DNA of 15,685 nt from JBCCWF01 sp038520475 (GTDB taxonomy: Bacteria; Cyanobacteriota; Cyanobacteriia; CAKZMO01), in contig JBCBLF010000105.1 in the NCBI GenBank assembly GCA_038520475.1, positions 1 through 15,685 on the forward strand, written 5' to 3'. Both the position numbers and the translations under genes were made by a program. The notes beneath the pieces are model-generated. The model ran no database searches. It was given only the letters and a program-made list of their open reading frames with translations, and had not been told where the DNA came from. Of this stretch, positions 1-7,454 are shown piece by piece. Each line of letters starts with the position of its first letter. Position 1 is the first letter of the stretch.

Positions 1-184
1 CAAGAATCAGTAGCTTGTGAGATGCCTCGCCAAAGGGAGCCGCGATCGCAATAAACTTATTTTGATCAACTTCCGTCTCGCCAAAGAGTGCGGCAAAGGC
101 TGGACTGAACGCAGCAACAGCACCGATTGCAGTAGCAGATGCAGTTGCGATAATACCAAGTCGACGACCAAGTGAAATGCTCAT
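1..184 (-). CDS. DUF3747-like exported protein, 5' part only
   Basis: This is the first 61 codons of a gene reading leftwards out of the window; the rest is missing. The start ATG (184-182) has an AAGGAA ribosome site at 196-191 with a 6-nt spacer. The protein opens with a clear Sec-type signal peptide: a short basic stretch (GRR at residues 6-8), an Ala-rich hydrophobic core, and a likely cut after SPAFA near residue 31. The mature start, with VDQNKFIAIAAPFG and later HKLLIL, resembles cyanobacterial DUF3747 proteins as I remember them. The function of that family is unknown; export to the periplasm or surface is inferred from the signal peptide. The rest of the domain would have to be seen to the left to confirm the family. 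Confidence 0.75.
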   Translation of the reverse strand, partial: MSISLGRRLGIIATASATAIGAVAAFSPAFAALFGETEVDQNKFIAIAAPFGEASHKLLIL

Positions 185-691
185 GATGTGTTCCTTGAGT
201 CTAAGTGAAATCGTTTGAAAACAATCGGTGAGACAAGCTCAAAACAGTTGCTTGTTCGCTATGACCCTATTCTTTTCAAATCGCAGCTTAGACGGGACCC
301 AAGTCGTTGTAGTTCCTCAAGTGTCATGCGATCGCTATTGAGCCAAATTGTTCTTTTCCAGCCCAGGCCAAAACAGACAACATCACTCACAGCCCTTTCA
401 TATGAGGCTTTTCAGAATTTAAGTGCGATGTCTTCACCCATGCCGATCAACGTCCAGTTCAAAAATCGACCAGGGACGATTCTCGGAAGTGGCGCGGATT
501 AAGGATGAACTTGAGGCAATAAAAACCCTGCTTCCGCCATCACGTTCTAGCAGTATGCGGGCATAACTTGAAAGGTTAGGTTGAACGCGCGCGACGCTTC
601 AACCTAACCAAAATCTGTATCGTGATCTATGTCGTAAAGCGGAGCGTGGATTTGAGCCCTAGCCAGAGCGCCAGTCGGCTAAATTGAGTAC
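185..691. other. 507-nt spacer with one strong inverted repeat
   Basis: The spacer lies between two leftward genes, the glycosyltransferase on the right and the DUF3747-like gene on the left. Apart from the ribosome site of the left gene and the inverted repeat at 574-609, I see no convincing gene. A + strand frame at 215-502 begins at TTG, has no ribosome site and has a low-complexity product, so I do not call it. A promoter for the DUF3747-like gene should lie here on the - strand, but I could not pick out a reliable -10/-35 pair. One HIP1 site sits near 329. Confidence 0.6.
574..609 (-). terminator. 12-bp perfect inverted repeat, possible terminator of the glycosyltransferase gene
   Basis: GGTTAGGTTGAA (574-585) is matched exactly by TTCAACCTAACC (598-609) around a GC-rich 12-nt loop that can add three more pairs. 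Read on the - strand it lies 83 nt past the stop of the glycosyltransferase gene and is followed by TTTCAAGTT, a weak U-tract. A factor-independent terminator is the simplest reading, but the poor U-tract leaves room for a protein-binding dyad or a repeat element. Confidence 0.45.
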
Positions 692-2440
692 TTACAGATG
701 ACAGGTGTAATGCTGAGCTTTATACCCATCCGTGCGCTCGGTCCGCTGATAGTCGCATCCATCACGGCGGAGATTGGCTTGACCTTCGTAATTGATCAGC
801 CATAAATCTGTTGGTTGTGTTTGGGTACGAACGAGCGATCGCAAGTTTTGCGTTGGCCGATGACAGTCGTCTTGAGTTTCGATGGTGCACTGTTGGTGAT
901 CCAGCAAAAATGAAGCCTGCGGGATGGCATCACGATAGCGCGGCGATCGCATCTCCCAGGCCAGGGCCATCAACCGACCAGTTTGTCCATGAGTTTGATG
1001 AGAAATCGCAATCAGCACTGGATTCTCAGACCGCTTGTTGATTTCTTTAACGATGCGGTCTGGGCGATGCAGCTTACGATAGCCCAGGTCAGATGTGACG
1101 GTGAGCGACCCCACGAGACCCAACATAATCAACACAATCATCAATCGTCGATAGGTTCTGAAGTCTTTGTCGCGGTGTTTCTGTCCCGACTGCTGTTTAT
1201 TTGGCGTTGTCTCAGCCGATAACCCTACCGCTATCAGAAGCAACACGCCTGGAAAATAGAAAAAGTGATAGCGAAAGACCTGGGCTAGCTCAAGACCTAA
1301 GCCATACGTAACGAGCAACATCGTGGCGATCGCCCCGATTAGAAACGCTAACAACGTGATAACTGCCGTCCGATGGGGGTTCGCGAGTTTCCACTCAGCA
1401 ATTCCTCGACAGACATACCAGCTAATTATCACCGCAAACCCAACCATACCAATGGCCGACACCCCAATGATCGTGTCATCAACATTTTGCACTGGGAACA
1501 ACATCACCATGCTGATAATGCTGCCTAGCGTATGCAACAGAGGATTAACCCAAGCCCAGTTCTCCCATCCATCCGCATCCAGCCAGCTGGTGAGCGCATC
1601 CCCTTGACGAATCGCGAATAAAAAAGGAGCCCACACTAAAATCGATGATGTCGTGCCAAGGCTCACTACACAGAGTTGCCGAATACCGGTGAAATACCAC
1701 CGCTTAGACAAATGATTGTCGCGAATGATCATGACACTTAGGGCGATCGCCTCAGCCGCAAGTGTCATGACGAAAAAATAGTGAGACGCCATTCCCAGTG
1801 CGTTGACGCCGACCCAGCCCAACATCACCCGTAACGGTAACGGCTTACGCATGACATATCGCTGAACTGCTTCACACAAAAAGGTGATGGACACAATCGC
1901 CCACAACACGGTTAACGTGTAGTGACGCGCATCTTGTGCCAGATAAACCCCGAAAGGAGACACCGCCATCAGTGCAGCCGAAAGATAGGCGATCGCCCGT
2001 GATCGAAAGGTTGTCCACCCAGCCCAATACATCGCTGGAACGGCCAACACGCCAAACATCACCGAGAGCGCACGAGCTGCCCAAATCGACACATATCCAT
2101 CAGCAGGCGAAAACCATGTCACCCACAGATGAGTCAGCATGAAGTACAGCGGCGGGTGATTACTCTCGGATAACATTCGGTACGCGGCATCACCCACTGA
2201 TGTCTCCGCCGTCAGCCGTGTTGGGGAAAGGAGTGTCGCTTCATCAATGACTTGATCAAGGGGAATGGAAGAAAAACTGTTCCCTAAACCAAACACGAGT
2301 GTTGAGAATTCATCCGTCCAGAGTGGCTTGAGCATCAGGTTATGCAGACGCAACGCACCCGCAACGACAACCCAGCCGATGAGTATCGAAAGTAACCCAG
2401 TCGCTGTGCGCTGCACTAGATTTCGTCTGACATCATTCAC
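692..2440 (-). CDS. GT39/ArnT-like multi-spanning membrane glycosyltransferase
   Basis: This 582-aa integral membrane protein probably transfers a sugar from a polyprenyl-phosphate donor to a lipid, glycan or protein at the outer face of the cytoplasmic membrane; neither donor nor acceptor can be read from the sequence. A first membrane segment (about residues 17-38) is followed by WTDEF with D43 and E44, the acidic pair that marks the first external loop of the GT-C fold. HPPLYF at 95-100 and AQDARHY at 168-174 are also typical. About eleven hydrophobic segments run to roughly residue 460, then a soluble tail of about 110 residues containing several Cys. The start is GTG; the next in-frame Met is residue 35, inside the first conserved region, and an in-frame TAG lies close upstream. 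No clear Shine-Dalgarno site is seen. The gene is divergent from fbp, and no partner glycan gene is adjacent. Confidence 0.82.
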   Translation of the reverse strand: MNDVRRNLVQRTATGLLSILIGWVVVAGALRLHNLMLKPLWTDEFSTLVFGLGNSFSSIPLDQVIDEATLLSPTRLTAETSVGDAAYRMLSESNHPPLYFMLTHLWVTWFSPADGYVSIWAARALSVMFGVLAVPAMYWAGWTTFRSRAIAYLSAALMAVSPFGVYLAQDARHYTLTVLWAIVSITFLCEAVQRYVMRKPLPLRVMLGWVGVNALGMASHYFFVMTLAAEAIALSVMIIRDNHLSKRWYFTGIRQLCVVSLGTTSSILVWAPFLFAIRQGDALTSWLDADGWENWAWVNPLLHTLGSIISMVMLFPVQNVDDTIIGVSAIGMVGFAVIISWYVCRGIAEWKLANPHRTAVITLLAFLIGAIATMLLVTYGLGLELAQVFRYHFFYFPGVLLLIAVGLSAETTPNKQQSGQKHRDKDFRTYRRLMIVLIMLGLVGSLTVTSDLGYRKLHRPDRIVKEINKRSENPVLIAISHQTHGQTGRLMALAWEMRSPRYRDAIPQASFLLDHQQCTIETQDDCHRPTQNLRSLVRTQTQPTDLWLINYEGQANLRRDGCDYQRTERTDGYKAQHYTCHL

Positions 2441-2808
2441 CTTTGTCTCAGAGGTCTAAAGCTCATCTAAAGTTCCTCAGTATTTTAGAGATGTCTTCCT
2501 AAGATGTGAAACGTATGGGTTTCCAATCAGAAATATAAGCATCGTCCACAGCATCAAGCCAATTCGGCATGACATTTATAGAGTGTTGAAGACTGAATCG
2601 TTGAAGACTGGGCCCTTACAGGATTCTGAAACGCGCGCTTATTGCATTAACAACAATCCTTCGTATGCATATGGGCTCTTGTCACGCAGGTCTTCAGGTT
2701 TAGCTCATCATTATATTGCTTGATGTTCTCATGCAATCCTAATCCTCACTCATTAGCGTAACTAGACACGTACACCCAGCTATCACGCAAGGCAAGGAAG
2801 AGAACCTC
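2441..2808. other. 368-nt divergent promoter region between the glycosyltransferase gene and fbp
   Basis: Both flanking genes start here and read outwards, so at least two promoters are expected. The stretch is richer in A and T than its surroundings and carries the 15-nt-spaced direct repeat at 2585-2610. AT-rich -10-like words such as TATATT near 2722 exist, but none has a convincing -35 partner. The ribosome site of fbp, AAGGAAGAG, lies just before 2809. No open frame of interest was found. Confidence 0.6.
2585..2610 (+). promoter_or_regulatory. direct repeat GTTGAAGACTG x2, possible regulator site upstream of fbp
   Basis: The 11-mer GTTGAAGACTG occurs at 2585-2595 and again at 2600-2610, exactly 15 bp apart, about 200 nt before the fbp start. 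Tandem identical half-sites in a divergent intergenic region are typical of activator or repressor binding. I do not recognise the motif, and a chance or slippage duplication is possible. Confidence 0.3.
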
Positions 2809-3882
2809 ATGGTTCAGATAGAACAATCACGAGACACAGACATCGATTACGACTATACGCTCGACCGTGACACAACGACACTATCCAAGCATGTCTTTCA
2901 GCAGCTGCAGAGCTTTGATCCCGATGCGCAAGACTTGAGCGCATTGATGAATCGGATTGCGCTGGCTGGAAAAATGATTGCTCGCCGTCTAACGCGTGCT
3001 GGTCTCGTTGAAGATGCACTGGGCTTCACTGGACGAACGAATGTTCAAGGTGAAGCTGTTAAACGGATGGATGTTTTCGCGAATCAGGTGTTCATTTCAG
3101 TCTTAAAGCAAAGTGGCATGGTCTGCCGACTGGCTTCAGAAGAAATGGATAAGCCTTACTACATTCCTGAGAACTGTCCTCTTGGGCGCTACACGCTACT
3201 ATACGACCCAATCGATGGGTCATCGAACGTTGATATCAACCTGAATGTTGGCTCGATTTTTGCGATTCGCCGACAGGAAGGAGATGATCTCGACAGCACG
3301 GCATCCGATCTCTTACAAGACGGTCATAAACAAATTGCCGCAGGCTACATCCTCTATGGCCCCAGTACCATGCTGGTTTACTCGCTCGGGCATGGTGTCC
3401 ATGCGTTTACTCTTGACCCGAGTCTAGGCGAATTCATTCTTTCAGCTGAGAATATCCAAATTCCACAAAGCGGACCGGTTTACAGCGTTAATGAAGGAAA
3501 TTTCTGGCAGTGGGATGAGTCAATTCGTGACTACACCCGCTACATGCATCGTCACGAAGGATACTCAGCCCGATACAGCGGGGCTCTCGTGGGTGACTTC
3601 CACCGGATTTTGTTCCAGGGCGGCGTATTCCTCTATCCCGGAACCATCAAGAAACCCGACGGAAAGCTTCGATTACTCTACGAGGCTGCTCCGCTCGCCT
3701 ATCTTGTTGAGCAAGCTGGTGGTGCAGCAAGTGATGGAAGCAAGCCCATCATGGACGTTGTTCCAGGAGAACTCCATCAACGGGTTCCGCTGTTTATTGG
3801 TAGCCGAGAAAACGTAGAGCTGATTGAGTCGTTTATTAACGAACAAAAGCGAATTGACCGGGAGACGATCGCCTCTTCGTAA
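2809..3882 (+). CDS. fbp: Fructose-1,6-bisphosphatase class I
   Basis: This 357-aa cytosolic enzyme hydrolyses fructose 1,6-bisphosphate to fructose 6-phosphate, a step of the Calvin cycle and gluconeogenesis. The metal-binding core is intact: LASEEMD with E111/E112 and LYDPIDGSSNVD with D133 and D136. The AAGYILYGPST block, the YSVNEGNFW segment, the GDFHRILFQGGVFLYPGT segment with its substrate-side Arg/Tyr residues, and the YEAAPLAYLVEQAGG block follow in the usual order. Length and composition match cyanobacterial class I FBPases such as the Synechocystis protein. C106 and C123 are present, but I see no plant-chloroplast-style Cys insertion loop, so thioredoxin control of the plant type is not supported. 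The ATG is preceded by AAGGAAGAG. It is first in the fbp-zwf-opcA series, with a 161-nt gap to zwf. Confidence 0.97.
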   Translation: MVQIEQSRDTDIDYDYTLDRDTTTLSKHVFQQLQSFDPDAQDLSALMNRIALAGKMIARRLTRAGLVEDALGFTGRTNVQGEAVKRMDVFANQVFISVLKQSGMVCRLASEEMDKPYYIPENCPLGRYTLLYDPIDGSSNVDINLNVGSIFAIRRQEGDDLDSTASDLLQDGHKQIAAGYILYGPSTMLVYSLGHGVHAFTLDPSLGEFILSAENIQIPQSGPVYSVNEGNFWQWDESIRDYTRYMHRHEGYSARYSGALVGDFHRILFQGGVFLYPGTIKKPDGKLRLLYEAAPLAYLVEQAGGAASDGSKPIMDVVPGELHQRVPLFIGSRENVELIESFINEQKRIDRETIASS

Positions 3883-3953
3883 GGTTTGCCTATTCGTAAA
3901 CTGATTTCTTTCTGCGTTCTCGCTCAACCGTTCACCTGTTTCAGATCGCTGCT

Positions 3954-3988
3954 TGATAGATCCCTAATTTCCAGTCCGAAATCTATCA
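3954..3988 (+). promoter_or_regulatory. 8-bp inverted repeat in the fbp-zwf spacer
   Basis: TGATAGAT (3954-3961) is matched exactly by ATCTATCA (3981-3988) around a 19-nt loop. The loop also allows a competing small hairpin, ATTTC with GAAAT. There is no U-tract, so this is not a standard terminator; it could be an operator, a processing site or chance. Confidence 0.25.
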
Positions 3989-4026
3989 TCAAACGTTCAT
4001 TTGTTTTGCTCGCTGTTCCTTTGTCT

Positions 4027-4039
4027 CTAAACGGTTTAG
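4027..4039 (+). promoter_or_regulatory. Palindrome CTAAACGGTTTAG in place of the zwf ribosome site
   Basis: A 13-nt near-palindrome, CTAAAC-G-GTTTAG, ends 4 nt before the zwf ATG (4044), and no purine-rich Shine-Dalgarno sequence is present. As DNA it could bind a dimeric regulator; as RNA it could only form a weak hairpin. Its position at the ribosome-binding site makes a role in zwf expression possible but unproven. Confidence 0.3.
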
Positions 4040-4043
4040 TTCT

Positions 4044-5573
4044 ATGGTTACCCTGCTTGAAAATCCCCTTCGTGTTGGTCTCCAGCAAGATCGCATTCCC
4101 GCTCCCCAAATTTTGACGATTTTTGGAGCCTCTGGCGACCTAACCCAGAGGAAATTGGTCCCGGCACTGTACCAAATGCGTCGAGAGCGAAGACTCCCTC
4201 CCGAGCTGACGATTGTCGGCGTGGCCCGTCGTGACTGGAGCCACGAGTACTTCCGTGACCACATGCGCGAAGGAGTCGAATCACACGGTGGTGGACTCGG
4301 TTCGGAAGAACTGTGGAATGACTTTGCAAAGGGACTCTTTTACTGTTCTGGTGACATTGACAAACCGGAGAGTTATCAGAAGCTGAAAAACTTTTTAGGT
4401 GAGCTGGATGAGCAGCGGGGAACTCGTGGTAACCGCGTGTTCTACCTATCGGTTGCACCCCGATTTTTTGCAGAAGCCGCTCAACAACTCGGGGCAGCTG
4501 GGATGCTAAGCGATCCCAATAGGCAACGACTTGTGATTGAAAAACCCTTTGGTCGAGATTTAGCCTCGGCACAGGTGCTCAATCGCATTGTTCGACAGGT
4601 TTGCCCCGAAGAACAGATTTATCGCATCGACCACTACCTAGGCAAAGAAACGGTTCAAAACCTGTTAGTCTTCCGATTTGCTAACGCGATTTTCGAACCG
4701 TTGTGGAATCGGCAATTTGTCGATCATGTGCAAATCACCGTAGCCGAGACGGTGGGACTAGAAGGCCGAGCAGGTTATTACGAAACGGCTGGTGCGTTAC
4801 GCGATATGGTGCAAAATCACCTGATGCAACTATTCTGTCTCGTTGCAATGGAAGCTCCGAATTCGCTCGATGCGGACGCCATTCGTAACGAAAAAGTCAA
4901 AGTCATTCAGGCGACTCACTTGGCAGATATCGACAATTTGAGTAAGTCTGCGACGCGCGGACAATATTCCGCAGGTTGGATGAAAGGAAAACAAGTTCCT
5001 GGCTATCGTAGCGAGGGTGATGCCAGCCCTGAATCAACGACACCAACCTATGCTGCGATCAAATTGATGATTGATAACTGGCGTTGGAAAGGTGTTCCAT
5101 TCTACATGCGGACTGGAAAGCGATTGCCCAAGAAAGTAACTGAGATTGCGATTCAATTCAAAGAAGTGCCGTATCTTATGTTTCAATCTGCTGCAAAGCA
5201 AGTGAACAGAAACGTCTTGGCGATGCGAATTCAGCCGAATGAAGGCATTTCACTGCGATTTGAGGTTAAAACGCCAGGCAGTTCTCTGAGAACCCGGTCT
5301 GTCGAGATGGACTTCCGCTATGACAATGCGTTTGGGCAACCCAGCACTGACGCCTATAGTCGTTTGCTGGTGGATTGCATGTTAGGCGACCAAACTTTGT
5401 TTACCCGAGGTGATGAGGTTGAAGAATCCTGGCGAATTCTGACGCCACTGCTACAGGTTTGGGATGCGCCTGCGCCTGCGGATGCAATTCCCCTATATGA
5501 GGCTGGCAGCTGGGGACCCGTGGAAGCGGAATTATTGCTGAATGAGAGCGGACGTAACTGGCGACGGCTCTAG
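4044..5573 (+). CDS. zwf: Glucose-6-phosphate 1-dehydrogenase
   Basis: This 509-aa cytosolic enzyme oxidises glucose 6-phosphate to 6-phosphogluconolactone with NADP+, the entry of the oxidative pentose-phosphate pathway that feeds cyanobacteria in the dark. The nucleotide fold begins with FGASGDLT at 27-34. EKPFG lies at 166-170 and the active-site block RIDHYLGKE at 194-202. The C-terminal domain is complete through the RTGKRLP segment (356-362). The N-terminus MVTLLENPLRVGLQQ matches cyanobacterial Zwf and supports this ATG even though no Shine-Dalgarno site is seen. C187 and C445 sit where, as I recall, cyanobacterial Zwf proteins keep two cysteines linked to redox response. It follows fbp and precedes opcA, the usual arrangement in this phylum. 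Confidence 0.98.
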   Translation: MVTLLENPLRVGLQQDRIPAPQILTIFGASGDLTQRKLVPALYQMRRERRLPPELTIVGVARRDWSHEYFRDHMREGVESHGGGLGSEELWNDFAKGLFYCSGDIDKPESYQKLKNFLGELDEQRGTRGNRVFYLSVAPRFFAEAAQQLGAAGMLSDPNRQRLVIEKPFGRDLASAQVLNRIVRQVCPEEQIYRIDHYLGKETVQNLLVFRFANAIFEPLWNRQFVDHVQITVAETVGLEGRAGYYETAGALRDMVQNHLMQLFCLVAMEAPNSLDADAIRNEKVKVIQATHLADIDNLSKSATRGQYSAGWMKGKQVPGYRSEGDASPESTTPTYAAIKLMIDNWRWKGVPFYMRTGKRLPKKVTEIAIQFKEVPYLMFQSAAKQVNRNVLAMRIQPNEGISLRFEVKTPGSSLRTRSVEMDFRYDNAFGQPSTDAYSRLLVDCMLGDQTLFTRGDEVEESWRILTPLLQVWDAPAPADAIPLYEAGSWGPVEAELLLNESGRNWRRL

Positions 5574-5609
5574 GATGACTCTCATTCTATCTCGACAGCG
5601 TTTTGCGAA

Positions 5610-5625
5610 ATGGGCGATCGCCCAT
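5610..5625 (+). repeat. 16-bp perfect palindrome built on a HIP1 site
   Basis: ATGGGCGATCGCCCAT in the zwf-opcA spacer is an extended HIP1 element, the highly iterated cyanobacterial palindrome. It lies 37 nt past the zwf stop and has no U-tract. It is most likely one of the genome-wide HIP1 copies rather than a terminator. Confidence 0.6.
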
Positions 5626-5764
5626 CATCAATGATTCTCTCCAAATTAGCCGTCACCTGCTGTTGAAAAGTTCGTGATTTGCTCCCCACTAATTTGATTA
5701 AAACGGCTGATTGAAACTGCGTTTGAGTGTCGGATTGTTTTGCTCTTTCATCGCTTAAGGAACT

Positions 5765-7090
5765 ATGAAGACTCCTCTTGTTACTCTCCAAAAACCCAAA
5801 GATATTTCGCTCGACGAAATTGAAGCTGAACTGAATACGATATGGCTCAGTCAAAATGGTGGAAAAGTTGCACCGGCTGCAACTCGGGCAACGACCTTCA
5901 GCATGGTGGTCTACGAGCCAGAAGAATTTCAGCAATTGCTGGCGATCTTGGGCTTCTATTCGGGGGCAATTGATGGCACCCACGGAGCCGATACCCGAAT
6001 TGCTGTTGAAGAAGCGCAGAAGAAATATGACCTGCGCGTAACCGGCAGAATTGATACCGAGACGCTTGAGCGGCTGAGAGCTGAGGTATCCAAAATTCCT
6101 GTTGATCAGCGGCAATACACCAACATGGATGCCCGAGGGTTTAGCATTAGTGAGGCGATCGCCTCTCAAAATCCATGTCGCATCATTACCGTATGTCCGA
6201 CCCTTGGGGAAGACACCGGAGTCACCGCCCAAGTATCCGCATATTGCCCAATCCAGAAAGCCTCAGGTAGCAGTCTCGTCTGTTGCGAGTACATCACGCT
6301 CAGAGGAACCAAGGTTGCGTTGGAGCGGGTTAGCGATCTGATTGTGTCATTGCTGATTCAGGAACTCCCAAAATTTGTTTGGTGGAAAGCAACACCTAAT
6401 CCTGAACAGTCGATCTTCAAATCGCTATCGACCTCCTGTAACTGCATCATCGTCGACTCAAGCTATTTTAGCGATTCCGAATCTGAACTCTTGAAAATCC
6501 ATCAGCAATTGGAATCCAATACCTTCGTTGCTGACTTAAATTGGCATCGACTATCGCCTTGGCAAGAGCTAACCGCTGCAGGATTTGACCCGCCTGAGCG
6601 ACGCGCAGAACTGATGGAAATCGATCAGGTCGCAGTGGATTACGAGAAGGGAAATTCGGCTCAAGCACTGATGTATCTGGGATGGTTTGCAAGTCGACTG
6701 GATTGGAAGCCAATTCGATACGAGCAGGAAGGGGGAGATTATGACCTCAAACACGTCACCTTTGAAGGCCCCAATCAGCGATTGATTAAAGCCGAGCTAG
6801 CCGCCATTCCAACAGCAGATTGGGGCGAGATTTTAGGTGACCTCGTTGGTATTCGACTCACGTCCAGTAATTCAGAGGCTAATAGCTGCACAATTTTGTG
6901 CTCAGAAACCACAGGCTGTATGCGGATGGAAGCTGGCGGAGGTGCTCAATCATGCCGCACAGAACAAGTGAGTGCACTCTCTGATCAAAGAGCGGAAGCA
7001 CTCATGAGTCAGCAGCTTCAGCGATGGGGGCGCGACAACTTGTATGAAGAAAGTCTGGACGTCACCGCTCAGATCCTGGAACTACTTTAA
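5765..7090 (+). CDS. opcA: OpcA, glucose-6-phosphate dehydrogenase assembly/activator protein
   Basis: OpcA binds Zwf and promotes its active oligomeric form. The 441-aa product opens with a short conserved block (SLDEIEAELNTIW, 15-27), then a peptidoglycan-binding-like helical module (about 53-107, EEFQQLLAILGFYSGAIDG onward). This module is common in cyanobacterial OpcA and absent from actinobacterial versions as I remember them; there is no signal peptide, so a cell-wall role is unlikely. The OpcA domain proper follows, including FVWWKATP at 204-211. The protein is Cys-rich, and near the C-terminus C375, C379, C385 and C397 cluster. The six-residue spacing of C379 and C385 resembles the cysteine pair reported for thioredoxin control of Anabaena OpcA. 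The ATG follows AAGGAACT, a ribosome site with a short spacer. It lies 191 nt after zwf. Confidence 0.95.
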   Translation: MKTPLVTLQKPKDISLDEIEAELNTIWLSQNGGKVAPAATRATTFSMVVYEPEEFQQLLAILGFYSGAIDGTHGADTRIAVEEAQKKYDLRVTGRIDTETLERLRAEVSKIPVDQRQYTNMDARGFSISEAIASQNPCRIITVCPTLGEDTGVTAQVSAYCPIQKASGSSLVCCEYITLRGTKVALERVSDLIVSLLIQELPKFVWWKATPNPEQSIFKSLSTSCNCIIVDSSYFSDSESELLKIHQQLESNTFVADLNWHRLSPWQELTAAGFDPPERRAELMEIDQVAVDYEKGNSAQALMYLGWFASRLDWKPIRYEQEGGDYDLKHVTFEGPNQRLIKAELAAIPTADWGEILGDLVGIRLTSSNSEANSCTILCSETTGCMRMEAGGGAQSCRTEQVSALSDQRAEALMSQQLQRWGRDNLYEESLDVTAQILELL

Positions 7091-7149
7091 TCACCACACC
7101 GTCAAACATCGCGAACCTGTCAGATTCCAGGAGCCCCGAATTCAGAAGA

Positions 7150-7178
7150 GTTCACTGTTCATTGAATGAGCAGTGAAC
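7150..7178. repeat. 29-nt near-perfect dyad downstream of opcA
   Basis: GTTCACTG (7150-7157) pairs with CAGTGAAC (7171-7178), and the enclosed TCATT-G-AATGA continues the symmetry after a single T/G mismatch, which would be a wobble pair in RNA. It starts 60 nt past the opcA stop. No T-run follows on either strand, so it may be a 3'-end stabilising hairpin or a regulator site rather than a classical terminator. Confidence 0.5.
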
Positions 7179-7249
7179 CATGACATTACGGTCTCAGCAG
7201 TCGCAGGAACGGAAAGTGTCATCACAGTTCTCGCAATGGATGACTAAGA

Positions 7250-7290
7250 GTTCCTATGGAACTTGCCCACCCGGCAGGCTCCATAGGAAT
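7250..7290 (+). promoter_or_regulatory. Long stem-loop with an alternative fold upstream of the aldolase gene
   Basis: TTCCTATGGA (7251-7260) pairs exactly with TCCATAGGAA (7280-7289). After one A/C mismatch the stem continues as CTTGCC with GGCAGG around the loop CACCC, giving about 16 pairs plus a closing wobble. The same left arm can instead fold locally as AGTTCC-TAT-GGAACT (7249-7263). Two mutually exclusive folds are the layout expected of an RNA switch, but no ligand, anti-terminator or U-tract is recognisable. Confidence 0.45.
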
Positions 7291-7454
7291 CAAGTTATGA
7301 ACCAATTCGAAAAATTGGCATCAGTCTCAACTGATTCATCTAACACGTCTTTCTTGTTTCAGCCGCGCTGCACATGACCAAGCGCTATGGGTCATCAACG
7401 TGCATCTTGAGATATTCGTTCACTCACAATCGCGAGCCACTAGGAGATATTGAG

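Larger units (their letters stand above)
7091..7454 (+). promoter_or_regulatory. 364-nt hairpin-rich spacer/leader before the class I aldolase gene
   Basis: No convincing gene lies here. The stretch holds a 29-nt near-perfect dyad (7150-7178), a long stem-loop (7250-7290), and small hairpins at 7302-7318 (CCAATT/AATTGG), 7320-7335 (ATCAGT/ACTGAT) and 7374-7395 (ATGACC/GGTCAT). None is followed by a U-tract. The aldolase ribosome site AGGAG is at 7442-7446. The region could be the end of the opcA transcript, a structured 5' leader of the aldolase, or a small RNA; the sequence does not decide between these. Confidence 0.45.

Noticed and set aside
215..502. A 95-codon + strand frame in the left spacer
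   Set aside because: It starts with TTG, has no ribosome site, and its Ser/Arg-rich product resembles no family; it reads like chance in a spacer.
2758..2773. A possible NtcA site (GTA...TAC) upstream of fbp
   Set aside because: The spacing is ten bases rather than the eight of the NtcA consensus GTAN8TAC, and no -10 box follows at the right distance.
4048..4572. A 174-codon - strand frame inside zwf
   Set aside because: It is entirely antisense to the conserved zwf coding region, a shadow of its codon pattern.
5582..6232. A 216-codon - strand frame over the start of opcA
   Set aside because: It is antisense to a well-supported gene and its product has no recognisable domain.
7180..7377. 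A 65-codon frame across the hairpin-rich spacer
   Set aside because: It runs through the strongest stem-loop, has no ribosome site and has no family likeness.
7374..7454. A 27-codon N-terminal extension of the aldolase
   Set aside because: The ATG at 7374 has no ribosome site, lies in a small hairpin, and the extension is outside family homology; the ATG at 7455 has AGGAG 8 nt before it.
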